Assembly: GCA_035403465.1 (NCBI GenBank)
Contig: DAONFG010000045.1
Coordinates: 1-24,979 of the forward strand
Direction of reading: 5' to 3'
Length of the DNA stretch: 24,979 nt
From: JAAYBQ01 sp035403465
GTDB taxonomy: Bacteria > Spirochaetota > UBA4802 > UBA5550
Positions 1 through 7,414 of the stretch are shown here, piece after piece (within the stretch, counting starts at the first letter, position 1; the number at the start of each line of letters is the position of its first letter). The notes under the pieces were generated by a model that made no database searches, was not told where the DNA came from, and was given only the letters and a program-made list of their open reading frames with translations. Made by a program: the position numbers and the translations under genes.

Positions 1-1090
1 AAAACAGTGCATCCATACTCGCTGAAAATGAAAAGGACCTGAAGGCTGCTGAAAAATCGGGAGTCTCAAGCGCATTCTACGACAGGCTGCTGCTTGACGT
101 GAAAAGAATAGACGCAATGGCACGCTCAGTAGAGGAGATTGCAGCATTCGAAGACCCTATTGGACGTGTTGAGAATATGAGAACACGTCCATCGGGCATA
201 CGTGTAGGGCAAATGCGCGTACCTCTCGGAGTTGTCGCTGTTATCTATGAATCGAGACCGAATGTTACTGTAGACATAGCCTCGCTATGCATAAAATCAG
301 GAAATGTCGCGGTATTGCGCGGTGGTGAGGAATCAATACATACAAATATGATACTCGCGGCAATGATAAGGGATATACTTGCAGGTATGAATTATAATCC
401 CGACNNNNNNNNNNTCTCAAAAGGGATGACGCCATCGATATCGTAATCCCCAGGGGCGGTGAAGGTCTTATAAAAATGGTTATTAAAGAGTCGACTATTC
501 CTGTAATCAAGCATGAAAAGGGACTCTGCCATCTTTACATCGATGAAAGCGCGGTAAAAGATATAGCAGAAAAAATTGCTGTTAACGGCAAGGTGCAGAG
601 GCCCGGCGTATGTAATGCAATTGAAACCCTGCTTATTCATAATAAGTATCCTTACAAAAAAGAACTTTTAACCTCACTGCTCGACCAGAGGGTTGAAATC
701 CGCGGATGTGAAAAAACAACAGCCATCATACCCGGCCAAATAAAACCCGCAGTTGAGGCTGACTGGAATACCGAGTACCTGGACCTTATCATTTCTGCGC
801 GCATAGTGGACAGCTTTGAGGAAGCACTGTTGCATATTGCAAAATACAGTTCGGGTCACAGTGAAGCAATTGTTACTTCAGATTACTTTCTCAGCCAGAG
901 GTTCCTGAAGGAGGTGGATTCCGCAGCTGTATTTGTCAATGCATCAACAAGGTTCCATGACGGCGGCGAATTCGGGCTTGGTGCCGAGGTCGGCATATCA
1001 ACGCAAAAACTTCATGCAAGGGGGGCTATGGGTATCGAGGGGCTGACAACACTTAAGTATATTGTCTACGGAAATGGCGAAACACGATAA
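1..1090 (+). CDS. proA: Gamma-glutamyl phosphate reductase (ProA), 5' partial and interrupted by an assembly gap
   Basis: NADPH-dependent reduction of gamma-glutamyl phosphate to glutamate-5-semialdehyde, the second step of proline synthesis, in the cytoplasm. The reading frame is open from the left edge, so the start codon lies outside the window. Before the gap it reads DRLLLDVKRIDAMA and then VPLGVVAVIYESRPNVTVD, typical of the family. After the gap come IPRGGEGLI, STIPVIKH and QRPGVCNAIETLLIH, which holds the catalytic cysteine, and later FVNASTRFHDGGEFGLGAE. Ns occupy 405-414; codons run in one frame up to 404 and in another from 416. Family members have roughly 13-20 residues here, so the run of Ns is a placeholder and not evidence of a frameshift in the cell. 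The stop TAA overlaps the start of nadD. In related operons proB usually lies upstream, outside this window. Identification is secure. Confidence 0.96.
405..414. other. Scaffold gap (10 Ns) inside proA
   Basis: Ten Ns separate two parts of proA that lie in different frames. For the gene to be intact, the true missing length must be 2 modulo 3, and comparison with the ProA family suggests about 40-60 nt. The value of 10 is therefore a conventional filler. Confidence 0.97.
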
Positions 1091-1682
1091 TCCGCTGAAA
1101 ATCGGGATTTACGGTGGCACGTTCAATCCCGTGCATTACGGTCACCTGGTAAACGTTGAATCTGTCAGGGATAAGTTCAAACTGGACATGGTTATATTCA
1201 TCCCTGCTAAAATGCCTGTGCATAAGGAAATGACCTGTTATGCTTCTCCTGAAGACAGGCTGGCAATGGTAAAAACCGCGGTTGATGGTAATGAATACTT
1301 TTCAGTCTCAGACATGGAGATAACAAGGGAAAGCGCTTCGTATACAATTTACACCATTGACACACTGGAAAGGTTATATCCCGGCACTGAGCTTTTTCTC
1401 ATAATAGGTTCAGATTCATTTAATGAACTTGACACATGGAAAGCCTATACTGAAATTATTAAGAGGGTCGCAATTATTATTATGCAGAGGCCAGGGAGTG
1501 TAACACTAAGGCAGGACATGCTTATGAAAGGCGGCAGGTTCATTTTACATGAAAATCCTCTCATCGGTATAAGTTCATCAGGTATCCGTGAACGGATCAT
1601 GTCAGGCCACTCGATAAAATACATGACACCCGACAGTGTTATAGACTACATATACAGCAAGGGGTTGTATAAAATTGGATAA
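1074..1682 (+). CDS. nadD: Nicotinate-nucleotide adenylyltransferase (NadD)
   Basis: Transfers AMP from ATP to nicotinate mononucleotide, giving deamido-NAD, in NAD biosynthesis. The N-terminal nucleotidyltransferase signature GGTFNPVHYGH (residues 14-24) carries the two HxGH-type histidines. The C-terminal ISSSGIRERI is the ATP-binding ISSTxxR-like motif, and VIDYIYSKGLY is a typical ending. The 202-residue length is normal. I chose the ATG at 1074, which overlaps proA by 17 bp. An in-frame TTG at 1062 would add four residues and cannot be excluded, since neither start has a strong ribosome site. Context (proA upstream, LytR-type protein and rsfS downstream) is the usual bacterial nadD neighbourhood. 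Confidence 0.95.
   Translation: MAKHDNPLKIGIYGGTFNPVHYGHLVNVESVRDKFKLDMVIFIPAKMPVHKEMTCYASPEDRLAMVKTAVDGNEYFSVSDMEITRESASYTIYTIDTLERLYPGTELFLIIGSDSFNELDTWKAYTEIIKRVAIIIMQRPGSVTLRQDMLMKGGRFILHENPLIGISSSGIRERIMSGHSIKYMTPDSVIDYIYSKGLYKIG
1659..1664 (+). promoter_or_regulatory. Ribosome binding site deciding a TTG start
   Basis: AAGGGG lies 10 nt upstream of the TTG at 1675, inside the end of nadD. No ATG in that frame is near, so this site supports the non-ATG start of the LytR-family gene. Confidence 0.55.
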
Positions 1683-2790
1683 AAGAAAAAAACTGATAAT
1701 TGCAGCAGCCGTAGCCGGAATAATACTCTACCTGTGCGTAAGCTTTTATATCAAGAGTACAAGGAACGTAATTGAAAAGATCGTCGATAACAAGGACCTT
1801 ATAAACATCCTTATTACCGGGCGCAACGTGTACAAGGAGAATACTTTTAACTTCTATGCCCTTGTGAGCATAAATCCTGCAAATAACAATATCGGGATAA
1901 CCTTCATCCCTCCGGACTACAGGATCATGATGAATGACAGCGGATCAGATTCAATAAAAATATCCGAGGTTGATTTTTACTATTTTGACAGGATAAGGTA
2001 TTCATTGCAGAAAGATCTCCAGCTCAATGTACCCTTTTATGTGAAGATATATGCATCTGATGTCATAAGAACAATTGATCTTCTCGATGGAGTAAACCTC
2101 TTCTCCCTTGACCAGGCGGAATGCATAACCAAAGGGAAAACAGGACTCAACTATCTGGACGGCCATAAAGCATTAGACTATATAAACTGCGCCAATATGA
2201 ATTCTATTTATATCAAGTATGACCGTATACTTGATGTGCTTCTTACTCTTTATTATGAACGGGAGAAACGTCTTGCACAGCTGAACGAAGACTATATCAC
2301 TGAGATAATAAAAAACATCCGCACAAACCTTCTTCCGCAGGAGATATTCTCGGTCATCAAGCTGATATCAGGGAAAGGAAACGTAATGTCTACGCTTCTC
2401 CCAGGCGGAACAAGTGCCGGTTTCTATCTTGTCGATGAAATAAATTTTAAAACTTACCAGCAGGACTTCCTTGGTCCGCTTGTGGCAGAGGGAGGAGCCG
2501 AACCTTCGGTTAAGATAAAAATACTTAACGGCACAAGTGTTCAGGGCCTGGCAAGAAAGCTGAGGAATGATCTTATTCGTGACGGGCTTACTGTAACTGA
2601 ATTCGGCACATCTAATAACGGCAATTTTGAACATTCAGTAATAATATGCAGGCAGTGCGATATATTTACAGCAAACAGGACCGCAGAAATAGCAGGCATT
2701 GACAGGATTTACTTCATAACTGATACATCACAGTTAACCAATGTATTAATAATTATAGGCGAGGATATGGTCAGTGAAAAGCAGAAATGA
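1675..2790 (+). CDS. LytR/CpsA/Psr-family protein with C-terminal LytR_C domain, catalytic motifs degenerate
   Basis: A membrane-anchored envelope protein of 371 residues. One N-terminal transmembrane helix (about residues 7-26) is followed by a periplasmic LCP-like domain (about 42-265) and a LytR_C domain (about 277-360, beginning VKIKILNGTSVQGLARKL). LCP proteins normally transfer glycopolymers from lipid carriers onto peptidoglycan or related acceptors. Here the signature residues are altered. INILITGRN replaces the usual LLxGxDxR, NTFNF stands where RSDT is expected, and IPPDYRI replaces IPRDxxV. The conserved aspartate and arginines of the pyrophosphate pocket therefore seem to be missing, so a transferase role is doubtful and a structural or binding role is possible. 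The start is TTG with an AAGGGG site, overlapping nadD by 8 bp. It overlaps rsfS by 17 bp, implying translational coupling. Confidence 0.8.
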   Translation: MDKRKKLIIAAAVAGIILYLCVSFYIKSTRNVIEKIVDNKDLINILITGRNVYKENTFNFYALVSINPANNNIGITFIPPDYRIMMNDSGSDSIKISEVDFYYFDRIRYSLQKDLQLNVPFYVKIYASDVIRTIDLLDGVNLFSLDQAECITKGKTGLNYLDGHKALDYINCANMNSIYIKYDRILDVLLTLYYEREKRLAQLNEDYITEIIKNIRTNLLPQEIFSVIKLISGKGNVMSTLLPGGTSAGFYLVDEINFKTYQQDFLGPLVAEGGAEPSVKIKILNGTSVQGLARKLRNDLIRDGLTVTEFGTSNNGNFEHSVIICRQCDIFTANRTAEIAGIDRIYFITDTSQLTNVLIIIGEDMVSEKQK

Positions 2791-3154
2791 GAATGATACT
2801 GCTGATGAAATCATAGCTCTGGGGATTTCATGTATTGAATTTCTTGATCAGAAAAAGGCCGAGTCCCCGGTTTTTATGGACTTACGGAAGGTAAACAGTT
2901 ATCTCAATTTTTTTATTATAGCAACAGGAAATTCACATACTCATTGCAGATCCCTTGCTAAAGACATCGAAAAAAAACTTCATGATGAAGGCTTAAAACA
3001 GTACGGGAGCCCCGATTATAATTCTGACTGGATTATAATTGACTTCGGTTTTCTTATAATACATATATTCACTGAAGATATGCGGAGTTATTACCAGCTT
3101 GAAAAACTCTGGGGTGATTCAGTTAAATACGGGATTAACGAGGTAAAAATTTGA
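2774..3154 (+). CDS. rsfS: Ribosomal silencing factor RsfS (Iojap family)
   Basis: Binds uL14 on the large ribosomal subunit and blocks subunit joining, slowing translation in starvation or stationary phase. The 126-residue protein shows the family pattern: FMDLRKVNSYLNFFIIATG (the DxxxxxxxxDFFVIATG-like strand), then SHTHCRSLAKDIEKKL, then YGSPDYNSDWIIIDFG, and IHIFTEDMRSYYQLEKLWGD near the end. In most homologues the last of these reads VHvF....R.yY.LE.LW.D. The start codon is GTG, with GAGG about 9 nt upstream inside the preceding gene. It follows nadD and the LytR-type gene, the classical rsfS neighbourhood, and overlaps the next gene by 4 bp. Confidence 0.94.
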   Translation: MKSRNENDTADEIIALGISCIEFLDQKKAESPVFMDLRKVNSYLNFFIIATGNSHTHCRSLAKDIEKKLHDEGLKQYGSPDYNSDWIIIDFGFLIIHIFTEDMRSYYQLEKLWGDSVKYGINEVKI

Positions 3155-3534
3155 ATCAGAAAAGTATAAATGATATTCTTAAAAAGGCAGCTGTAGACAA
3201 TAAAATTACATGTGCCCAGGCATTCGCGATTTCACAAAAACAATGCATTTTTCCCGATCTCCTGGGAGTGGCCATGAATGAAACTAAAATAAAGATATGT
3301 GAATGCCAGATGGGATTATTCGGTTGCGGTTCCGGTAATAAGACTGTTAAACCTGCTGAGAGTGTATCTGAAAAGCTGGAAGACCTCATATTCACATACC
3401 TTGTTGAAGGCAGATTGGGATGCCAGGCGGCATGGGATATTGCTGCAGAGCTGAAAATAAGAAAAATCGATGTGGCATCTGCATGTGAAAAAATGAAGAT
3501 CAAAATTAATAATTGCCAGCTTGGTGCATTCTGA
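3151..3534 (+). CDS. Small cysteine-rich protein with an internal tandem duplication (HTH-like), function unknown
   Basis: 127 residues, starting at a TTG that shares bases with the rsfS stop (TTGA). CGAGG lies 7 nt upstream. The protein consists of two copies of one module of about 43 residues, at 16-58 and 86-127. Each begins with a cysteine near the start of a predicted helix (ITCAQAFAIS / LGCQAAWDIA) and ends with the same signature, KIKICECQMGLFG in the first and KIKINNCQLGAF in the second. There are eight cysteines in all. The module resembles a short winged-helix or HTH-like fold with a C-Q-L/M-G-(L/A)-F ending, which I recall from uncharacterised proteins in anaerobes, but I cannot name a family with certainty. 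The tight coupling to rsfS and the repeats argue for a real gene. No promoter of its own is visible. Confidence 0.75.
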   Translation: MNQKSINDILKKAAVDNKITCAQAFAISQKQCIFPDLLGVAMNETKIKICECQMGLFGCGSGNKTVKPAESVSEKLEDLIFTYLVEGRLGCQAAWDIAAELKIRKIDVASACEKMKIKINNCQLGAF

Positions 3535-4124
3535 AAAAATGCGCACCATTCCTGAATCCAGGAGTTACAGTGCAGAACCGTTAAAAAGGTAAACTCCGGA
3601 CTGTATATTCTTATAGACTTTTTTTATTAACCTGATGTAGCAGCACTTTTCCGGGTCAATAAAGTATAATGGATCTTTCACTGTCCCCGGATTAAAACCT
3701 TCATTCGGCAGTCTTGATTTGATCTGCTTAAAGCTTGCCGTTACATCCATCACTTTTGTTATTCTTATAAAATATGGTCTTGCGTAAAACGGAAGATTTA
3801 TTTCGCAACCTGTTTTTCGAGTATACGGCCAACAGATATCTCCTTACGGTTTTTCAGAGAAGCGAATTCCAGGCATCCACAGATAAATGAATAAAGTCTA
3901 TTTATTTTTTCTATATTATTCTCCCAAAAAATATTTATTCAAAGCAAATATACCCTCAGTCTGGAATAATTAAAAATGATCTAATAAAAATCTGAAATAT
4001 GTATTTAAGAATATTTCTGGTATACTTTTTTTAAAGTTTTCCACAGGAATATAACTTGCAAAATCACACTTATTCTGTTTAAGTAATACAAAAAATGCAC
4101 CGTTAATATAATAATTGTAAAAAT
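3535..4124. other. Long AT-rich spacer with a gene relic
   Basis: 590 bp with no intact gene. The part nearest the upstream operon contains a weak hairpin (TCCTG at 3550-3554 with CAGGA at 3559-3563, loop AATC) with no T tract. From 3565 to 3843 lies the acyl-CoA synthetase relic on the minus strand, listed separately. From about 3844 to 4124 the sequence is strongly AT-rich and probably carries the promoter of the gene at 4125, but I cannot pick out convincing -35/-10 boxes. No repeat ends or attachment site are visible. Confidence 0.7.
3565..3843 (-). pseudogene. Decayed C-terminal end of a FATP/FadD-type acyl-CoA synthetase
   Basis: Reading the minus strand, codons from about 3798 down to the TAA at 3567-3565 give a stretch that matches the C-terminal end of very-long-chain acyl-CoA synthetases (FATP/ACSVL type). 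It contains NLPFYARPYFIRITKV, then MDVTASFKQIKSRL (family: MDVTGTFKxxK), then EGFNPGTVKDPLYFIDPEK and KKVYKNIQSG near the end. In intact enzymes this region holds the C-terminal lid lysine (the K of TASFK here). The frame is closed by a stop at 3846-3844, and the roughly 500 upstream residues (AMP-binding core) are absent. An overlapping frame ends ILEKQVAK just before NLPFYARP and would join it by a single frameshift, consistent with decay. A short expressed peptide is unlikely but not excluded. Confidence 0.72.
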
Positions 4125-5309
4125 ATGAAGAATATACGAAAAACAAAACTTTTGAAAGTCAGTGTTGACGACCTGGATATTGATATACCTGTTGAAACCG
4201 CCAAGGGGCCAATTTTTCTGCGGGAGAAAACTTTCAATAGTGATCTGGGCTTCCTGCTGAATAAAATATCCAGTAACGAAAAACAGCCGGCTGTTCAATC
4301 AGTAAATGATGACAATAACATTGACTTTTCACTTAAGCAGACAGCACTTCTTGAAATTGAGAAAATGATATACAGGCTTAAACACCTTGAAGAGACTGCT
4401 GATAATACATCTCACTTTGATCCTTTTGATATTGATGTAGATGTTTATGATGAAATTGATGATCTTAATGATTATATCATCTCGGGTATGAAACAATCCG
4501 GGATGAATAAATTTCTCCTTATGCGTTTTAACCTAAGCGATAATGCCTTCAGGACTGATATTAATATGATCAGAGAGGATTATACACCCGGTATTTTTTT
4601 CGGATTGAAAGATGGCATTATTGAGCAGATGAAAAACAGTAGTTCCGGAATTATTATTCCGCCAGACCGGATAAGGAATGATAAATTCCTGATAAAAAAA
4701 TTCAAGGATGGATTTAGCAGTCCTGAGGATATCCCCCCCTTTTATATCTGCAGAATAAGCAGCATTTGCAGAGAGTCTTGTAAAAATACTTTTTACGAGG
4801 AAAAGATGTCTGGTTATGATGATATCATTTCCCCTGTTCTTGTAATTGAACTTGATAAAACAAACAGGCTCATGCCGGAGGACATCTTTGGCATTCTGAC
4901 CCGGTATGCCGCCATACCACTGGGAATATACATGATGAATTATTCACTTAAAACTGCTATTTCAAAATTCAATTACAGGGATACACTTCTTCTTGTTGAA
5001 CTCATCGCAAACTCATCAGACAATTCCAGTATGCAGCTTTCGATTATACAACTTGAAAATTATTCTTCAAAAGAGTATATTTTTATATTTACATTCCTCC
5101 TATCCAGAATTAAAAAGCTCCTTAACAGGAATTCCCTGTTTATCAGGGTCGATATTGATCAGACACTCCTTGTATGTTCCGTTGAGGAACTAGCTGCTGT
5201 AAACGCTGTTATTGAGGATATCAACAGAAATGCTGAAATTATCACCATCGCATCATTTGACAACAGCAGGTACGCATGTGAAAGCCAGTTTCTAAGACTC
5301 TTCCTGTAA
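4125..5309 (+). CDS. Uncharacterised protein, possible degenerate GGDEF-like C-terminal domain
   Basis: 394 residues, no signal peptide and no membrane helix, so probably cytoplasmic. I do not recognise the family. The N-terminal part is acidic and rich in Asp (about 100-116, with FDIDVDVYDEIDDLND). The C-terminal 105 residues have the strand-helix spacing of a GGDEF fold: LSIIQLENY at 305-313, a helix ending LLSRIKKLLNRN, then FIRVDIDQTLLVC at 339-351, where active cyclases read R-GGDEF-. The GGDEF residues are missing, so a cyclase activity is not expected and the resemblance is an inference. The ATG at 4125 has no good ribosome site. The gene stands alone between two long spacers and is more AT-rich than its neighbours. 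The relic just upstream shows that this stretch has been rearranged. Confidence 0.7.
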   Translation: MKNIRKTKLLKVSVDDLDIDIPVETAKGPIFLREKTFNSDLGFLLNKISSNEKQPAVQSVNDDNNIDFSLKQTALLEIEKMIYRLKHLEETADNTSHFDPFDIDVDVYDEIDDLNDYIISGMKQSGMNKFLLMRFNLSDNAFRTDINMIREDYTPGIFFGLKDGIIEQMKNSSSGIIIPPDRIRNDKFLIKKFKDGFSSPEDIPPFYICRISSICRESCKNTFYEEKMSGYDDIISPVLVIELDKTNRLMPEDIFGILTRYAAIPLGIYMMNYSLKTAISKFNYRDTLLLVELIANSSDNSSMQLSIIQLENYSSKEYIFIFTFLLSRIKKLLNRNSLFIRVDIDQTLLVCSVEELAAVNAVIEDINRNAEIITIASFDNSRYACESQFLRLFL

Positions 5310-5335
5310 AAAATAAATTCTTGATAAATAGTTAA

Positions 5336-5412
5336 ACCTGTACTAACCTGTAATTATCAATGTATCTGGAACTTTTTAATGATACAGTTTACCTGTTTTA
5401 TCGTCTTACAGG
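5336..5412. repeat. Repeated ACCTGT motifs in the spacer upstream of the UPF0164-like gene
   Basis: ACCTGT occurs at 5336-5341, 5346-5351 and 5391-5396. The first two are spaced exactly 10 bp apart (one helical turn), and an inverted ACAGG lies at 5408-5412. The last copy and the inverted one could pair as CCTGT/ACAGG. This may be a regulatory site for the gene that starts at 5461; the function is unproven. Confidence 0.3.
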
Positions 5413-5460
5413 ATGTACATTTAAAGTTTTAGCTCTATTATGGGGGTTCCCGGAAAAGCG

Positions 5461-6663
5461 ATGAACAGACTTATTACTGCAATCTTCTTTCTTTCTCTTG
5501 TGCTTCATGCAGGCTTTCTGTATGCAGAGGGAAGTATTGGAACTTCGGGCGCCGACTTTCTTGAAATCGGTACGGGGAGCAGGGCGCTTGCCATGGGTGA
5601 AGCCTTCACCGCAGAGATTAATGACCTAAACTCTCTCTATTACAATCCTGCAGGTCTTGGAACACTCAGGTATCCGGTTCTATCCATTTTTCACCAGGAA
5701 CTGATACTCGATTCAAGGTTCGAAAACATAAGTGTAGCCACAAAACTATATGGCGGTTGGTTCGCGGCATCAAACTCTCTTTTCTGGGTTCCTTCATTTG
5801 ATAAAATCGACATCAACGGTGATACTGTCGGAAAAGTAGACTTCTATAATGGCTGCTTTACTCTGGGCTATGGATATGATTTTAACAACTTCTATGCCGG
5901 GGGCAGCATCAAGTATATCTACCAGAAGATTGATACACTATTCCTGAGCTCCGTAGCTGTTGACATGGGCATTCTTAAAAGCATGTATTTATTTTCTCCT
6001 TTTGACAGCCCTGTGCGTAATTTCAACATAGGAATATCAATCCTTAATATAGGTACTGATGTTCAGGATGATGCTCTGCCAAGGATGATGAGGTTGGGTG
6101 CTTCATACAAGCTGACCAAGTTCTTCGGGTTTAACATCGACTTAACAGAAAATTTTATCAATATATCGGACCTTTATGATTTCACTTACGGGTTTGATGA
6201 AAGTTTCAGGTTGACTACGGGCGTTGAATTTAACTATCTTGAAATTCTTTACCTCAGGGGAGGGTGGAGATTTAATGACGCAGGGACATACTCTGCCGGT
6301 TTCGGATTCAACTACAGTATTGGTGATGTGGCATTTATCATTGATACTTCCTATTCTGACAACGGTGAGTTCGGCCCTGTCTATTCATTCAATGTTACGT
6401 TCAAACTGATCCCTAAAATTATTACTGTACGCGACAAACTGAATGCTGAACGTGAATACAAGGAAGGTATAAAGTATTTTGTTGCCGATGACATCGATAC
6501 AGCGCTTGAAAAATTTAATAAGGCAAAAGATTACAATCCATACCATAAAAATATTGACAGAAAGATTGAAGACCTTGAAGAGATAAAGAGACTCAAACAG
6601 GAAAACAAGGATCTGGAAAATGAACTTAACAAGGACCAGTACAAGGGGGAATTCCTCTATTAG
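5461..6663 (+). CDS. UPF0164/PorV-like outer-membrane protein with C-terminal TPR and coiled coil
   Basis: A 400-residue outer-membrane beta-barrel of the UPF0164/PorV/PorQ group, which is common in spirochaetes and Bacteroidota. A signal peptide (MNRLITAIFFLSLVLHAGFLYA, cleaved near YA-EGS) precedes the family hallmark GADFLEIGTGSRALAMGEAF and then NSLYYNPAGLG. The middle consists of alternating amphipathic strands (for example LRGGWRFNDAGTYSAGFGFNY). From about residue 340 the barrel gives way to a TPR-like helix pair (EREYKEGIKYFVADDIDTAL) and a charged coiled coil (LEEIKRLKQENKDLENELNK). I chose the ATG at 5461, preceded by GGA about 7 nt upstream and followed directly by a clean signal peptide; an ATG at 5440 would add seven non-hydrophobic residues. 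The coding end overlaps rph by 44 bp. The exact substrate or secretion role is unknown. Confidence 0.8.
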   Translation: MNRLITAIFFLSLVLHAGFLYAEGSIGTSGADFLEIGTGSRALAMGEAFTAEINDLNSLYYNPAGLGTLRYPVLSIFHQELILDSRFENISVATKLYGGWFAASNSLFWVPSFDKIDINGDTVGKVDFYNGCFTLGYGYDFNNFYAGGSIKYIYQKIDTLFLSSVAVDMGILKSMYLFSPFDSPVRNFNIGISILNIGTDVQDDALPRMMRLGASYKLTKFFGFNIDLTENFINISDLYDFTYGFDESFRLTTGVEFNYLEILYLRGGWRFNDAGTYSAGFGFNYSIGDVAFIIDTSYSDNGEFGPVYSFNVTFKLIPKIITVRDKLNAEREYKEGIKYFVADDIDTALEKFNKAKDYNPYHKNIDRKIEDLEEIKRLKQENKDLENELNKDQYKGEFLY

Positions 6664-7333
6664 AAATATTGAAGTCATACCTGACTTCTGCCCTCATGCA
6701 ATGGGATCTGTACTTTTCAGCACAGGCAACACACGCGTAATATGTGCGGCATCCATAACACAGGATGTCCCGGACCATGCATTAAAAAAAAATGAAGGCT
6801 GGCTCACTGCAGAGTACACCATGCTCCCTTATTCGACGCTGTCACGCAAAAAGCGGGATACTGTAAAACGCGACGGCAGGTCTGTCGAGATACAGAGGCT
6901 TATTGGACGTTCGCTGCGCGCCGGTGTGGATTTCTCGCTTATCCCGGGAATTTCTGTTTTTGTCGACTGTGACGTTATCCAGGCAGACGGTGGTACCAGG
7001 ACCGCATCCATTACCGGCGGATTCATCGCAATAAAGCTTGCATTTGCTAAAATGCTGAAAGAAGGGGTGATACTTTCAAATCCGGTAAAAACAAATATTG
7101 CTGCGGTCTCAGTCGGTATTGTTGATAATGAGTTGTTGCTGGATCTTGATTATTCAGAGGATTCAAGAGCCATGGTTGACATGAATATTGTAATGGATGG
7201 TGATTTCAACCTGATAGAGATTCAGGGCGCAGGCGAACAGGCTCCATTTTCCGTTCAGAAAATGAATGAAATGGTCAAACTTGCGCAGAAAGGAATTACC
7301 GGACTTTTCGAAATTCAGAACAGGTACTGCTGA
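6620..7333 (+). CDS. rph: Ribonuclease PH
   Basis: Phosphate-dependent 3'-5' exoribonuclease that trims tRNA precursors. The 237-residue length is normal. Seen: GWLTAEYTMLPYSTLSR, KRDGRSVEIQRLIGRSLRA, the phosphate-site GGTRTASITGGF (about 124-135) and the acidic metal site DLDYSEDSRAMVDMN. The N-terminus reads TRTSTRGNSSIRNIEV where the family usually has R-x-DGR-xxx-LRP, so the DGR is altered there. The ATG at 6620 has AAGGA about 8 nt upstream and lies 44 bp inside the upstream UPF0164-like gene, in another frame. A shorter start would remove the conserved first strand. The frequent partner rdgB is not next to it. Confidence 0.95.
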   Translation: MNLTRTSTRGNSSIRNIEVIPDFCPHAMGSVLFSTGNTRVICAASITQDVPDHALKKNEGWLTAEYTMLPYSTLSRKKRDTVKRDGRSVEIQRLIGRSLRAGVDFSLIPGISVFVDCDVIQADGGTRTASITGGFIAIKLAFAKMLKEGVILSNPVKTNIAAVSVGIVDNELLLDLDYSEDSRAMVDMNIVMDGDFNLIEIQGAGEQAPFSVQKMNEMVKLAQKGITGLFEIQNRYC

Positions 7334-7348
7334 TAACGGTCCCGTTAT
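7333..7348 (+). terminator. Hairpin directly at the rph stop codon
   Basis: ATAACG (7333-7338) and CGTTAT (7343-7348) form a 6-bp stem with loop GTCC, starting at the last base of the TGA stop. It is not followed by a T tract, so it may be a weak or Rho-assisted terminator or a 3'-end stabiliser. Confidence 0.35.
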
Positions 7349-7414
7349 TAAAATCATCTGGAATATTTTGCAGAAATAACCGATAGAATTATTAAAACAC
7401 TTGTATGGCCCTAT

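Noticed and set aside
405..446. ProA as a frameshifted pseudogene
   Set aside because: The frame change coincides exactly with the N run, and both sides are otherwise well conserved, so it is an assembly gap.
3868..3940. Short minus-strand peptide ending ILEKQVAK as an independent small gene
   Set aside because: No proper start codon or ribosome site. It fits better as the frameshifted upstream part of the acyl-CoA synthetase relic.
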